Shown piece after piece: positions 37,801 to 44,232 of a stretch of 64,000 bases of DNA (its first letter is position 1; every line of letters starts with the position of its first letter). Both the position numbers and the translations under genes were made by a program. This stretch comes from Chiridota heheva. Its lineage: Eukaryota; Echinodermata; Holothuroidea; Apodida; Chiridotidae. The DNA lies in NCBI GenBank assembly GCA_020152595.1, contig JAIGNY010002050.1, positions 1,045,001-1,109,000 on the forward strand, given 5' to 3'. The notes under the pieces are model-generated. The model was not told the DNA's origin, searched no databases, and was given only the letters and a program-made list of their open reading frames with translations.

Positions 37801-39916
37801 TTTAATTACTCAAAAGATAAATATCTTAGCATCTATTCCAACCAAACTTGTAACGAAAGAAAATGAAAGGAAAGTTCTTAAAAATGCATATGAAAAAAAA
37901 GTTACAAAAATTAGGGTCGCTATTTTTAAAGCCCTGGTAGAGTAAGGGTTAATCAAGCAAAGTGTGAAGGATAAGGAATATAAGTGGAAAGAAAAGAATC
38001 ACAGGTTCATTAACACTCAAGACTTTCCGTGCCATGCCTTTGCCACCGGATAATGGACAGTTGGTTTCCTTTAGCAGATGAGGTGCTAACCGACCCTGGA
38101 GTGGAGCTTAATGTCCTGGCAAAGGGATATGAAAGAAACTCCGTGAACTTGATTTGATATATATATATCTTTTATGTTTGAAATAATTGCAAAAAAGGTC
38201 ATACATTTTCTTTAAAAGTTTAGAAATATGAGAATTAAGCAACGAAACTAGCTGAGATAGGTAACTAGGAAAAAGTATGATAGCCTTCCATGCTTGATTC
38301 ATGTTCACAATATCTGTTTTTCATAGGATAATGCACAATGCATATTAAGGGTTTGACCCTCTCGTCCAATCACATTGGAGAAAACGTGTATGAGTACACC
38401 CTAAAAATTACCTGCTTAAAACTGAAATGCAAGATTAAAAACATTTTCTACTCTCCTTGTATTGATATATTCCTTGGGAATAAAGTGGCGTATTGTATGT
38501 GATAAAATCTCTGGAAAATGTTTTGATTAAAGGATATGTTTGAAATCATTTGTTTGAAAACGTTCGGAGGGTAGAATTTTCTCCCAAGGAAATGAGTAGA
38601 TTTTATGGTTCATGTTTCCAATTTTTGTCAAAGGGGCAGATTTTAATTTGAACTTTTTAAAAAAAGGTTTAGACTTCAAAATGTGTAGGTGAAGTAAGAA
38701 AAGCAGGGGAGGTTGATCTACTCATCCACACAAGTGAAAACTTGAACAAGTTATGGACAGCGTCTTGAGCCCCACACATGCCCATGATAAACCAAGTTTT
38801 ATTTCATGATAGTTTTAACATTTTATTTCTCTTTGCAGAGAGTGGTCTCTTGGTAGAGTTGTAGACAAGGAGTACTGCCAGGCCAAGAAGGTAGGCTTAT
38901 ATAGTAAAAATTAATATTCATTGCAATGTATTATTATTTACCTCTTTGTCTTTTAAGCATGTTGCAACAGAAGAAATATAGTTTCTTTGAAACCATGCTT
39001 GAAAAGCAGTTGGTGACCAATCTACAATGTTTGTAGGATTATATCACATATCTACTTCCCTCCTTTGTATTTATCTTCTTTTGTCTTGTATTATTTGTAA
39101 TGCACAAGTAGTCAACTGCTCAAAGGGAATAAATGAGCCTAAGCATTATTTTATGATTTTGGCATTTAATGTGGAAAGACATCTTTTTACCAGACAATAA
39201 TAACACAAATTCTCATTTGTAAAAGTACATGTAATAGTTTCTGAATGGTGCTCATTTATCTAGAGTAGCGATTCTTAATAGGCAGCCCCGGGCCAGACAA
39301 TCCAATCTGACTCACGAAGAATAGTCATTATATAATGCAATACATAATTGCATGTAAGATCAATCCAATAGAGATCGGTAAATATCGCAAAATACTTCTT
39401 TATTTGGGGTTTTTTCCTCGGCAGATCAGCTCACTAAACATGGCGTCTTATCAAATAAAATGTTATCTTTAGTTCCACTATAATTGGGCTCGTGGCTTGT
39501 CAAAGGAAGGTGGATAAGAGAACCCCCGACATCTGACGTACATCTTTCTAATTGCGCACGCTCTTAACTTGTTTGTATTCAAGGATTGTTTCAATGGGTT
39601 TTGTTTGTCACATGATGCTGGTTTTGCCACACGATTGGCCCATAGCCTGAAGCTGTTGTGAAATGATGGCCCTTTGAAAAAATTAATTAAGAACCCTTGA
39701 TATTCAGTGAAAGTGCTTCTGTGATTTATATTGATCTGAGAAGTGGATATTTTATAACTTGTTGTTAATATAAATATTGTCAGTCATGAATAACAAACAT
39801 GTTTGGTTTTTCCTTTCTTCATCACGCAGGCTCAAAATAGATTTAAAGTACCACTTGGCACCAAGTTTTATAGAGTAAAAATTTCTGGCTACGAGCATCA
39901 TAAGCCTTCCAACTGA
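1784..39916 (+). CDS. RB1CC1: RB1CC1/FIP200 orthologue, autophagy scaffold (18 coding exons)
   Basis: Coding exons: 1784-1851, 3032-3158, 8659-8823, 15572-15687, 18092-18290, 19037-19145, 19477-19595, 20485-20669, 26159-26346, 26513-26653, 28337-28437, 29101-31268, 31749-31938, 34462-34558, 35248-35303, 35921-36085, 38839-38890, 39830-39916. All introns are GT-AG and phases match. The sum is 4333 nt, one more than a multiple of three because of a surplus base in exon 9; corrected, the protein has 1443 residues (human about 1594). Seen: ubiquitin-like N-terminus (about 1-75), ATG17-like region (about 100-505), acidic linker (about 510-700), coiled coil (about 700-1320) and Claw (about 1340-1443). 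In the known family this is the scaffold of the ULK1-ATG13-ATG101 complex, and the Claw binds FIR motifs of cargo receptors such as p62. The Claw-pocket residues equivalent to human K1569 and R1573 are present as K1415 and R1419. Start chosen by match to the family N-terminus. Identity is very secure; the frame at exon 9 is not. Confidence 0.95.
3032..3158 (+). CDS. RB1CC1: RB1CC1 exon 2 (rest of Ubl domain)
   Basis: 127 nt between TTTTTGCAACAG and GTAAGT. It completes the split serine codon and encodes the second part of the ubiquitin-like fold, ending in MRVCSYSAGT (human RRVCTYSAGT). Ends in phase 0. Confidence 0.95.
3272..4090 (+). mobile_element. 5'-truncated I-superfamily LINE, 3' end only
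   Basis: Near-identical to 14176-14999: RNase H to C-terminus, 3' UTR and (CAAA)n tail. Starts abruptly at CTGACTCAAAGG, as expected for incomplete reverse transcription. Frames are broken. The C-terminal zinc-finger remnant (CNNCHC...IQHVLLACP) is visible. No clear target duplication found. Confidence 0.85.
4611..5631. mobile_element. hAT-type non-autonomous DNA element (~1.02 kb)
   Basis: Flanked by the 8-bp direct repeat ATGACTTT (4603-4610 and 5632-5639). Ends are inverted: AAGGATGTG on the left; the right end reads TAGGATGTGC on the other strand. Both ends continue into related subterminal motifs (TTATCATGTA, GATCG). An 8-bp duplication fits hAT. No transposase frame. Includes a C-rich tract at 5400-5421. 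Confidence 0.6.
5640..6987. other. RB1CC1 intron 2, no recognised feature
   Basis: AT-rich intron. Only a short triplicated 18-bp motif (CTCTGTAATTCTATATTA, about 6296-6345) stands out. Confidence 0.4.
6988..7848. repeat. 54-bp minisatellite, about 16 copies
   Basis: Head-to-tail units containing ATATCCCTGAATCCCATGTA, GAAGTGAGAAGAAAGG and TTGTATAATGTAACATTT. Units differ at a few sites (CCC/TTT before ATGTA, TAG/TTG/TAA). Because 54 is a multiple of three and the unit is open on the minus strand, three long minus-strand frames run through it; they are not genes. Lies in RB1CC1 intron 2. Confidence 0.95.
7849..8658. other. RB1CC1 intron 2 end, no recognised feature
   Basis: AT-rich intron sequence up to the exon 3 acceptor. 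Nothing coding or repetitive recognised. Confidence 0.4.
8659..8823 (+). CDS. RB1CC1: RB1CC1 exon 3
   Basis: 165 nt, 55 codons, between TTTTTCAG and GTGAGT. Starts DTNPIFLFSKETI (human DTNPIFLFNKEMI) and ends VVARTQLAL (human VASRTQLAL). It links the Ubl to the ATG17-like region. Confidence 0.95.
9835..11094 (+). pseudogene. LINE ORF1 remnant, gag-like zinc-knuckle protein
   Basis: RNA-binding ORF1 product. Starts inside the usual KxSPFLIHKAL region and has three zinc knuckles: CYNCQRYGHGKNSC, CGNCGAPDHDNTSC and CTNCDGKH with a later C. The frame stops at 10622, just after a run of eight C (10603-10610). Shifting there opens another frame through an N/Q/K-rich tail to a stop at 11092-11094, so the C-run is probably the broken site. 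The tail includes a 15-bp repeat (AACAAACAACCAATC), about three copies. Confidence 0.8.
11110..14714 (+). pseudogene. LINE ORF2 remnant: APE endonuclease, RT, RNase H
   Basis: Starts MAYTTN 15 nt after ORF1. The endonuclease is visible as IIQWNIRSL, CLQETFL, LLGDFNAHNPLWGS and GSDHYPL; a frameshift separates the first two from the rest near 11455-11461. The RT shows FFDLEKAFD (about 12851), GVPQGSILSP (about 13027) and a catalytic box reading HVDDF (about 13124), where the usual first residue is F or Y. RNase H shows IYTDGSKEG at 13998. The C-terminus has LIGSPQPLCNNCHC then IQHVLLACP. No single frame spans it. Confidence 0.85.
15306..15391. repeat. 43-bp tandem duplication
   Basis: Two adjacent copies, each starting CCCATTCATACA and ending GCATATATTGAAAAATACTT, differing at only a few positions. 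Intronic. Confidence 0.85.
15572..15687 (+). CDS. RB1CC1: RB1CC1 exon 4
   Basis: 116 nt after a 6.7-kb intron that holds the LINE. It contains CEELVHDQHLQQQGWMAV, matching human CEGLVHDEHLQQQGWAAI. The donor AG|GTCTGT leaves phase 2. Confidence 0.95.
16690..17660. repeat. ~300-bp tandem repeat, about 3.2 copies
   Basis: The block GTAAGCA-GGTATCTCAAGAACG recurs near 16701, 17002, 17302 and 17606. Each unit also carries GTAGATGTGCC, TTGTTTTTGGTGGTGATGT and two variants of TAGT(G/A)GGC(G)GGGCTTAA about 150 bp apart, which suggests an internal half-unit. RB1CC1 intron 4. No coding similarity. Confidence 0.85.
18092..18290 (+). CDS. RB1CC1: RB1CC1 exon 5
   Basis: 199 nt. Helical, ATG17-like region ending LLQWISNQ (human LLDWINVQ). 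It is shorter than the human segment: a serine-rich insertion between KTPLLPCL and the final tryptophan motif is missing. Confidence 0.93.
19037..19145 (+). CDS. RB1CC1: RB1CC1 exon 6
   Basis: 109 nt between CCTGCAG and GTAAGG. Helical segment including AVEQFTESVLENLHKECAK. Ends in phase 1; the split codon is GAG. Confidence 0.93.
19477..19595 (+). CDS. RB1CC1: RB1CC1 exon 7
   Basis: 119 nt. Encodes MKEIKGLGERLFGLEQLL (human MKAIKGLEDRLYALDQMI) and ends QAEMAQ. Phase 0 donor GTAAGT. Confidence 0.95.
19780..20330. repeat. Interspersed repeat remnants in RB1CC1 intron 7
   Basis: 19780-19970 shares GAGTTATGATTAATCAAAGT and TTGTGATGTATGA with stretches near 41580-41660 and 48120-48190. 19965-20230 starts with AATAATAATATATGGAATTT, a form common at retroelement tails, followed by a GC-richer unknown block. 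Family not identified. Confidence 0.4.
20485..20669 (+). CDS. RB1CC1: RB1CC1 exon 8
   Basis: 185 nt starting GLVQNQ, with NDPSVLPDLCSSHQQQL (human KDASVLPDLCLSHANQL) and ending NLHVRL plus a split arginine. The donor is AG|GTCCGT, phase 2. A 5.5-kb intron of nested repeats follows. Confidence 0.95.
21307..21668 (+). repeat. Foldback repeat copy 2, left part
   Basis: Begins AGGATTAGTTCAGTGGTCAA and follows the intact copy at 41938 up to ACAAAATATGATTGATTACA. The missing right part resumes at 25903, so this copy is interrupted by the 21669-25900 insertion. Confidence 0.75.
23252..23412. repeat. Short tandem repeat, ~37-bp unit, about 5 copies
   Basis: Units of AGTGAGGATATGAAAATCAT or AGTGAAGCTATGAAAATCAT followed by G-rich spacers of variable length, including a G run of 10 or more at 23272. 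Non-coding. Confidence 0.75.
23849..24912 (-). mobile_element. piggyBac-like non-autonomous element, copy A (1064 bp)
   Basis: Bounded by TTAA on both sides (23845-23848 and 24913-24916). Inverted ends CCCTTACTCTACCA and TGGTAGAGTAAGGG. TTAA target plus CCCT-type ends are the known piggyBac signature. No transposase frame. Carries a tRNA-like Pol III cassette. Homologous along its length to copy B (36892-37948), in opposite orientation. It lies inside the 21669-25900 insertion. Confidence 0.8.
24247..24333 (-). ncRNA. tRNA-like Pol III cassette in element copy A
   Basis: On the minus strand: A box TAGCGCAGGGG (24316-24326), B box GGTTCGAGTC (24275-24284), then a T5 run (24247-24251) that could terminate Pol III. 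Inner acceptor pairs and a D-arm (GCG/CGC) can be drawn, but the anticodon stem and a T-stem pair do not close, so a working tRNA is unlikely. Confidence 0.55.
25903..26053 (+). repeat. Foldback repeat copy 2, right part
   Basis: Resumes with TAAAGACTTAAAGGAATTTG, as in the intact family, and ends ...GAACTAATCCTTTA. Completes the part ending at 21668. Confidence 0.75.
26159..26346 (+). CDS. RB1CC1: RB1CC1 exon 9 (carries a +1 frameshift)
   Basis: Starts by completing the arginine codon and encodes WIMYIEQQISVIHNKM through TLVEIILKENL, which aligns with the human segment ending VVEVVRRKM. An in-frame TAA follows at 26328-26330. In the +1 frame from about 26325 the exon continues NKQYHQ to a donor CAG|GTTTGT, and exon 10 then begins with W (human IKHYREW). 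The exon is 188 nt where 187 would keep frame. Sequencing error, real mutation or recoding cannot be told apart here. Confidence 0.85.
26513..26653 (+). CDS. RB1CC1: RB1CC1 exon 10
   Basis: 141 nt, 47 codons, from TTCTTTAG to GTGAGT. Starts WSETISEQSSSIHKEEV and contains STLFPGMDEIPPTF (human NRLFRGLDSWPPSF). Confidence 0.93.
27198..27755. mobile_element. Small inverted-repeat DNA element (558 bp)
   Basis: Perfect inverted ends CAGACCTGCCAA, flanked by the direct repeat AACGTG (27192-27197 and 27756-27761). Carries an inserted LINE 3' tail at about 27283-27372. No transposase. Superfamily uncertain. Confidence 0.6.
27283..27372 (+). mobile_element. LINE 3'-end fragment (tail only)
   Basis: A T run followed by TTTTACGCTCGGTTGGCGTT, CATGTCCTCTTGAAGGAT and CGACTTAACCGATTCAGA. 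The same block follows a LINE C-terminal coding fragment at 52890-53193, which shows what it is. Confidence 0.65.
28337..28437 (+). CDS. RB1CC1: RB1CC1 exon 11
   Basis: 101 nt. Encodes TNQPMQYDLHLPPVKEEDIL and ends ELAPHLR, matching human TQKPRKFDCELPDIS and EVQPFLR. Phase 2 donor AG|GTCAGT. Confidence 0.9.
29101..31268 (+). CDS. RB1CC1: RB1CC1 exon 12 (acidic linker plus coiled coil)
   Basis: Large 2168-nt exon, 722 whole codons. The first ~190 residues are acidic and low in predicted structure, with short D/HSDG repeats at 29318-29419. From about 29684 it is almost uninterrupted heptad-like coiled coil rich in E, K and L. The acceptor is TTCTACCCAG. The donor GAAG|GTTGGT at 31269 is weak but gives the right phase (GAG split codon). 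The long S-rich open frame on the opposite strand is a shadow of the coiled coil. Confidence 0.95.
29318..29419 (+). repeat. RB1CC1: Acidic tandem repeat inside RB1CC1 exon 12
   Basis: Four near-repeats of 8-9 residues (DHSDGVIV, DYLDGAIV, DHSDGPKE, DHSDGLVH), about residues 579-612. Coding minisatellite in the disordered linker. I know of no such repeat in the human protein. Confidence 0.85.
31749..31938 (+). CDS. RB1CC1: RB1CC1 exon 13 (coiled coil)
   Basis: 190 nt. Continues the coiled coil: SMENLLIQKGDVLSEVHVL, then a charged segment, ending in a proline-containing break (SLPQASPAEL). Phase 2 donor AG|GTAAAT. Confidence 0.88.
32415..32610. repeat. 24-bp minisatellite, 8 copies, near-perfect
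   Basis: Unit CCATCTTCTGTGGCCTTCCT plus CTAG, eight uninterrupted copies with almost no divergence, which implies recent expansion or homogenisation. RB1CC1 intron 13. Open frames on both strands are by-products of the period. Confidence 0.97.
32870..33905. repeat. Foldback repeat containing a hAT-like insertion
   Basis: The segment near 33525-33600 (TTATTACATTTCAAAGATTT) and that at 33780-33865 are inverted copies. The arm at 32870-32912 (TAGAGGACTATGAAAGAAAC) is inverted relative to 33865-33900. The left arm is split by the element at 32921-33492. Confidence 0.5.
32921..33492. mobile_element. hAT-like MITE (572 bp)
   Basis: Inverted ends TAGTGCTGTCATGACATG and, from the other end, TAGTGCTGTCACGACATG. 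Flanking 8-bp repeats GTAATAAC (32913-32920) and GTAATAAT (33493-33500) match at 7 of 8 bases. Subterminal palindromes of the ATATCGCGATAT type. No coding region. Confidence 0.7.
34039..34139. mobile_element. Miniature piggyBac-like element (101 bp)
   Basis: TTAA at 34035-34038, then CCTTTACTCTACCA, and ending TGGTAGAGTAAGGG followed by TTAG (one base off TTAA). Shares ends and the subterminal palindrome GGCGATAATATCGC with the 1.06-kb elements; the internal part is absent or replaced. Confidence 0.75.
34283..34366. mobile_element. Second miniature piggyBac-like element, end-deleted
   Basis: TTAA at 34279-34282, then CCCTTACTCTACCAGCAC and the same body as 34039-34139 (GCGCTCGGGAGGCGGAGCC). 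About 16 bases of the right end are missing before the final AGTAAGAG. Only about 140 bp from its sister. Confidence 0.7.
34462..34558 (+). CDS. RB1CC1: RB1CC1 exon 14 (coiled coil)
   Basis: 97 nt. Encodes ANKLRALLQSKEQECHSLKK, ending QL in phase 0. It matches the end of the human coiled coil (LERTLQLKEEENKRLNQRL). Confidence 0.85.
35248..35303 (+). CDS. RB1CC1: RB1CC1 exon 15
   Basis: 56-nt micro-exon ending GDKVCIK plus a split aspartate (human SEKIAIRD). It leads into the Claw. Flanked by TTCACAG and GTAAGT. Confidence 0.88.
35921..36085 (+). CDS. RB1CC1: RB1CC1 exon 16 (Claw domain)
   Basis: 165 nt. Encodes IGVGDLVLVKYEEAHENYII and CYFVHSESLHALGLK, matching human FQVGDLVLIILDERHDNYVL and LYFLHSESLPALDLK. 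This is the core of the ATG11/FIP200 C-terminal fold. Confidence 0.96.
36892..37948 (+). mobile_element. piggyBac-like non-autonomous element, copy B (1057 bp)
   Basis: TTAA at 36888-36891 and 37949-37952; ends CCCTTACTCTACCA and TGGTAGAGTAAGGG. Reverse complement of copy A along the whole length, with point differences and small indels. Carries the tRNA-like cassette. Lies in RB1CC1 intron 16. Confidence 0.82.
37463..37549 (+). ncRNA. tRNA-like Pol III cassette in element copy B
   Basis: A box TGGTGCAGAGG (37470-37480), B box GGTTCGAATC (37512-37521), T5 run at 37545-37549. The block ACTAGCGTGCGAGCGCTCC between the boxes is identical to copy A. The fourth acceptor pair is T-A here and C-G in copy A. 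Arms are incomplete, so probably a tRNA-derived promoter rather than a tRNA. Confidence 0.55.
38839..38890 (+). CDS. RB1CC1: RB1CC1 exon 17 (Claw domain)
   Basis: 52 nt, encoding EWSLGRVVDKEYCQAKK (human PWVLGKVMEKEYCQAKK). The last lysine corresponds to human K1569. Phase 0 donor GTAGGC. Confidence 0.96.
39266..39699. mobile_element. hAT-type MITE, copy 1 (434 bp)
   Basis: Homologous end to end with 54421-54854 and exactly the same length. Ends GCGATTCTTAATAGGC and, from the other strand, CAAGGGTTCTTAATTAAT. Flanks ATCTAGAG and ATATTCAG are only weakly alike, so the duplication has eroded. RB1CC1 intron 17. Confidence 0.7.
39830..39916 (+). CDS. RB1CC1: RB1CC1 exon 18 (end of Claw, stop)
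   Basis: 87 nt including TGA at 39914. Encodes AQNRFKVPLGTKFYRVK, identical to human over these 17 residues, then a divergent tail ending HHKPSN. Confidence 0.97.
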   Translation, partial: AQNRFKVPLGTKFYRVKISGYEHHKPSN

Positions 39917-41157
39917 TGTTCAATGTGTTCCATCAAGCAACTTGATTGACAGTTACAACACAAGGAGCAACTGAAGAATCTTCATGGTGAGTGTGCAATC
40001 GACTCTCAGGGAAAATAGATACAAAGTTTCACATCGTTTTGCTTTTGGGACCATAAGCCCTGTATTTCGAAGAAGTTTCAACACATTGAGAAGAAATATC
40101 ACTAAAGGAGACGAACCAGTTAATTTGAACAGCTATTTTAAATCACTATTCAGTCACCTTTTGGTCTGTTAGATTAATATGTTAATGCTTGTTGAACGTG
40201 AATCACAAATCTGTAAGAGATTGCTTGACGCTTACACAATAAATAAGGTTGTGCACTTCAGAAGTCTTAAAGCTTATTTATCACCCCAAACTTTTGGAAA
40301 ATCTTGAAACTTTGGTCAGCCACATCTGTCATGGAGACAACTAAAGCTTTTTGAAGGATTTTATTCTGAAGTTGTAATTCCTTTTATGGAAAGCAATCAA
40401 ATAAAAAATATTCCTACAATATTGGACAAAATTGTTGTCACACTTTCCCCACCATTTCAACGAGTACAATGGGACTTCAGAATGTAAGAACTTGACAATT
40501 AATTTTGTCCATGTTTGTAAATTTCCCCTTTTTATTCAGTGATTGACCAAGAAAGTTTATCTCTCTTTTGTCATAAGTTACATCATCAGATATTGATGCA
40601 AATGTACTAAAAAAAGTAACAAACGTAATAGAATTTAAGATTATGAACTATCTTTTTAATCAAGAAGACGAGAAATAGTGAAAGAAATTGTACTTTAAAA
40701 GAGTGTAGGCTTGCTTGCTAGCTTTGCTTGATCTAATTTTATCAGGGGGTGTATATTAATGAAGCGTGACACATATTAAAGTGTAGATTTCCATTCACCA
40801 AGCTAATAACTCTGTTTGAAGATTAAATGGCAAGTTTGGTGGTAGATCTGTTGAGCTATTTATATCTTATAGTGAAAATGTTCCATTTTGATCCCGAATC
40901 GGATAATTGTAGACAAATGCATGAAGATGTGGTGTCCTTATTGCACTAGCGGCACACAGAGAAAATGCCAGTTGATCTTTATTAAGTTTATTAGAAGAAA
41001 TGAGGAAACATTTTCTTCCATTTCTGACTTCATTATTCATGATGAAAATATGCAAATAGTTGATGTCATCAGTAGAGTATTCTATGTTGTAATATTTATC
41101 CATTATTTTCTTGCACTGCCGCAATAGTTTGATGGGACACAACTGAGTTTAAATAAA
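39917..41157 (+). other. Probable RB1CC1 3' UTR with AATAAA signals
   Basis: Follows the RB1CC1 stop. Poly(A)-type hexamers AATAAA occur at 40238, 40400 and 41152. Which one is used cannot be decided from sequence. No other gene is seen here. Confidence 0.4.
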
Positions 41158-41539
41158 GATATTCAAGAAACTTGCCATACACGTTTCCTTGGGAAAGCAT
41201 TTTACACATTATATATTGCTGAATTGGGAGAGTTAATTCATTTCAAGAATTACATTGAAATCTGAAAGGTCTGTGGACAGGTAGCAACAACTTGGGCTTA
41301 ATCGGAGGACGATATGAACCTTATTATAATCAATTATGCAACTTTTATTGTGATTTTTGACATTACAACAAGAAAACCTATGAATTTCTTTATGTTAACC
41401 TACATGTGTGTTGTTTCTCAATTTGAATCTTTACCACATTTCTTTGAATGGGGGCAGTTGAATACAAACAAGAGATTTTGAATTTCCATCATACCCTCAT
41501 ATCAAAATATAGCAGCAGAAAAAAGTCTTATGATTTTCA

Positions 41540-41770
41540 GTGACTGAAATATAGGACAGAATTTTAAAGATTACGTTAAAGATTTTAAGTTGCCCTGTCT
41601 TTCATACATCACAACTCTTGCATTCATTCAAAAACTTTGATTAAGTCATAACTTTGAAAGTAAATGTGCCACTGTCGTAATTTAGAGACTACTCTGTTCA
41701 GAAGTTAAAGTTATTTGTGGTGAATATAAAATCTCTAACTGTCCATATACCTTTAAACTGACTACATTAC
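41540..41770. repeat. Interspersed repeat fragment
   Basis: Contains GATTAAGTCATAACTTTGAA and CATACATCACAACTCTTGCA, which resemble blocks at 19800-19960 and 48060-48370. Family unknown. Confidence 0.35.
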
Positions 41771-41937
41771 AGGTTCTTATTCCTTAAACTATTTTGGAAC
41801 TTTATGGGTCACATGCAGGGCTGTAAGAAAAGTCACCAGTTAAGGTGTCTAAAGATCCTGGTTGCAGGCGGAATAATTGCAGTGGTAAATTATAATTTCA
41901 TCAAATATTGCTGCTCAGCTTATCAGGAAATATCCTG

Positions 41938-42522
41938 TTAAAGGATTATTAGTTCAGTGGTCAAGCATGTACATCTTATATAAAAGAGGACTTCAAAAGA
42001 AACAAAATGGTAAAGAAAGTGTTCAAAAATCTTATTCTGTTAAGAAGTTATTAAAGTTTAAAGCACTGTCTTATCTGTGTAGAAATGAAGTGTAGTAAGT
42101 CTACTATATAAAGTTTGCGTGCTCATCCTCACATTCTTAACAATTGTTGATGTACTTTAAAGAAAGTTTATTTAATTTATTCACTATTTGAATTATTTTT
42201 CCTCAAATTTTCTTCAGGTGGTATATTATAAATACCCTTCCTAGATTCAGGTTTACTACTTTTTTGACATATCCCATGGTTTTTAAGCCAGAACATGGCA
42301 TGACAAAATATGATAGAATACATAAAGACTTTGAGGAATCTGAGGCTATGACATCACAACTAGTCTGATTTCAGTTGTTTCTACACAAATGATACCAAAA
42401 TTTAAACTTCAGTATCTCCTGAACGGAATAAGGTTTTATAATACTTTCTTCACCATTTTGTTTCTTCTGCAGTCCTCTTTCATATAAGATAGACTTGTTT
42501 GACCCTTAAACTAATCCTTTTA
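41938..42522 (+). repeat. Foldback repeat family, complete copy
   Basis: Inverted ends AAAGGATTATTAGTTCAGTG at the left and ...AAACTAATCCTTT at the right. The arms (TCTTATATAAAAGAGGACTT, AAACAAAATGGTAAAGAAAG) are found inverted near 42440-42500. The middle has GGTATATTATAAATACCC. Non-coding DNA element used here as the family reference. Confidence 0.8.
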
Positions 42523-43232
42523 TTGATATATTTCATTAAAAACTTCCCAAACCCTCTCAGGGTATTCCTGTGCTAGTGGCCATAACTTAAAAACTAAGAC
42601 TGCTCTGCTCAGAATTAACAAATATTTCGAGTTGTCACTTAATAAAAAGTTCCTGCAAATGTTTTATCTGTGGTCATTAAAAAAAGAAAGTAATTTACAA
42701 CATTTGCATTTTCTGTTTTGTGTAGTTGTAGAAGTTGATCAAAACTGGTGTTTGAATAGAGAATTATTACTTACCCTTCCGCATGTTAGTTTTTATGTAC
42801 TGAGAGTTTGTTTTTTGCTGCAGATTGTAACTGATAATGTTAGTAAGAGTAAGACAAAATACCCTGCTTCACATATTAGAAATTGTTATAATTATAGGTA
42901 CTTGGAATGAAAAATGCATGATTTATTGTATTTCAAACATTTATTTACAAAAAATGCATGATTTATTGTATTTGAAGCATTTAACAGAAAAATATGATAA
43001 CTGCTATCCTTATAGGTGCATTTCGAGTACAGTAATTAAAATCTTAAATCTTTCAAACACTTTTTTAGATCTTAATTTTCAATCAAAATGTATAGTTTAT
43101 GTGGCTCTTCTCACACATGCTCAGCTGCAGATTTCATGTGCTGTCCAGGACTATGCTAAGCTGGGCAGTGCTCTTTTTAAGGCAAGCAACAGACAAAGAA
43201 GTAGCGAGTCACATTTTTAAAGTCTCCGGTTT

Positions 43233-43304
43233 GACTGGGCCCAAGATCGAACCTGGGCCTCCTGGCTGAAAGGTGGACGTTCTCTACCACTCAACCAACC
43301 AGTC
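43233..43304 (-). ncRNA. tRNA-like sequence (Glu-like), probably SINE or pseudogene
   Basis: 72 nt. Acceptor GACTGG/CCAGTC pairs fully; A-box-like TTGAGTGGTAGAG, B box GGTTCGATCTT, T-stem CCCAG/TTGGG. The putative anticodon loop CTTTCAG would read TTC (Glu), but the anticodon stem is broken. AGTCTCC occurs on both flanks (43221-43227, 43301-43307), perhaps a target duplication. Confidence 0.5.
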
Positions 43305-43689
43305 TCCTCATAATGTTTTCTTATTCTTGATGATAAAATATATTAGTGAAAAAATTACAATCACTTGGGGTGAAATGGAGTTTGGAAATGATATCTAACA
43401 AGGTTTTGTAATGTGTGTGAAATGCTGCTCGTTATGTATTGTCTGGATAATTTAATAAAAAATTCAAGATTTAATGTGCAAAATTGTTGTTTATATTAAT
43501 TAATAATTGAGTCATTTTTTATTTTATTTTGAATTGTAAATATAGATATACAGTTAATATATTATGCAGATCAATACAAGTTGTTTATCTACATGTGTAT
43601 TTTTGTGAGTTATTCATTTAATATAAATCCCAAGTTGAATATGTTAAACTCTCATTAAAGAAGAAAGTGTTTCAAACTTTACCTTGCCA

Positions 43690-44153
43690 CATGGACATCC
43701 TCTGTTTCACCCCTGGTTGGTCTCTTCCACAAGATTGTTTTCAAACAACACCCCCTTTTTGTTCCACCCATGATTGGTATCTTCCATAAGTTTGTCTTCA
43801 AACAACATCCCTCCCCCTTTTTTTTTTGAATTTCATCCCTGATTGGTTTCTTCCACAAGTTTGTCTTCAAAAAACACCCCCATCCCTCCATTTTTTTTGT
43901 TTAATCCCTGATTGGTCTCTTCCACAAGTTTGTCCTCAAACAAACCCCCATTTTTTGTTCCACCCTGATTGGTCTTTTCCACAAGTTTTGTCTTCAAACA
44001 ACCTCCCCCTTTTGATTCCATCCCTGATTGGTCTCTTAAACAAGTATGTCTTTAAACAACCCCCCCCTTTCCCATTTTTGTGTCCCAAAAAAAGGGGGAG
44101 GGGTTGTTTGAAGACAAACTTGTGGAAAAGACCAATCAGGGGTGGAACAAAAA
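43690..44153. repeat. ~60-bp tandem repeat with an inverted last copy
   Basis: About six units of ATTGGTCTCTTCCACAAG, TTTGTCTTCAAACAAC and a C/T-rich spacer (43690-44060). They are followed by an inverted copy (44095-44153: GTTGTTTGAAGACAAACTTG then AAGACCAATCAGGGG), so the locus can fold into a hairpin. Confidence 0.85.
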
Positions 44154-44232
44154 CTAGAACGGTAAAGACCGTCATGGTTCGCATACCCATGCAAATTGAC
44201 ACCCATATCATACGACCCGACTAATTATAAAA

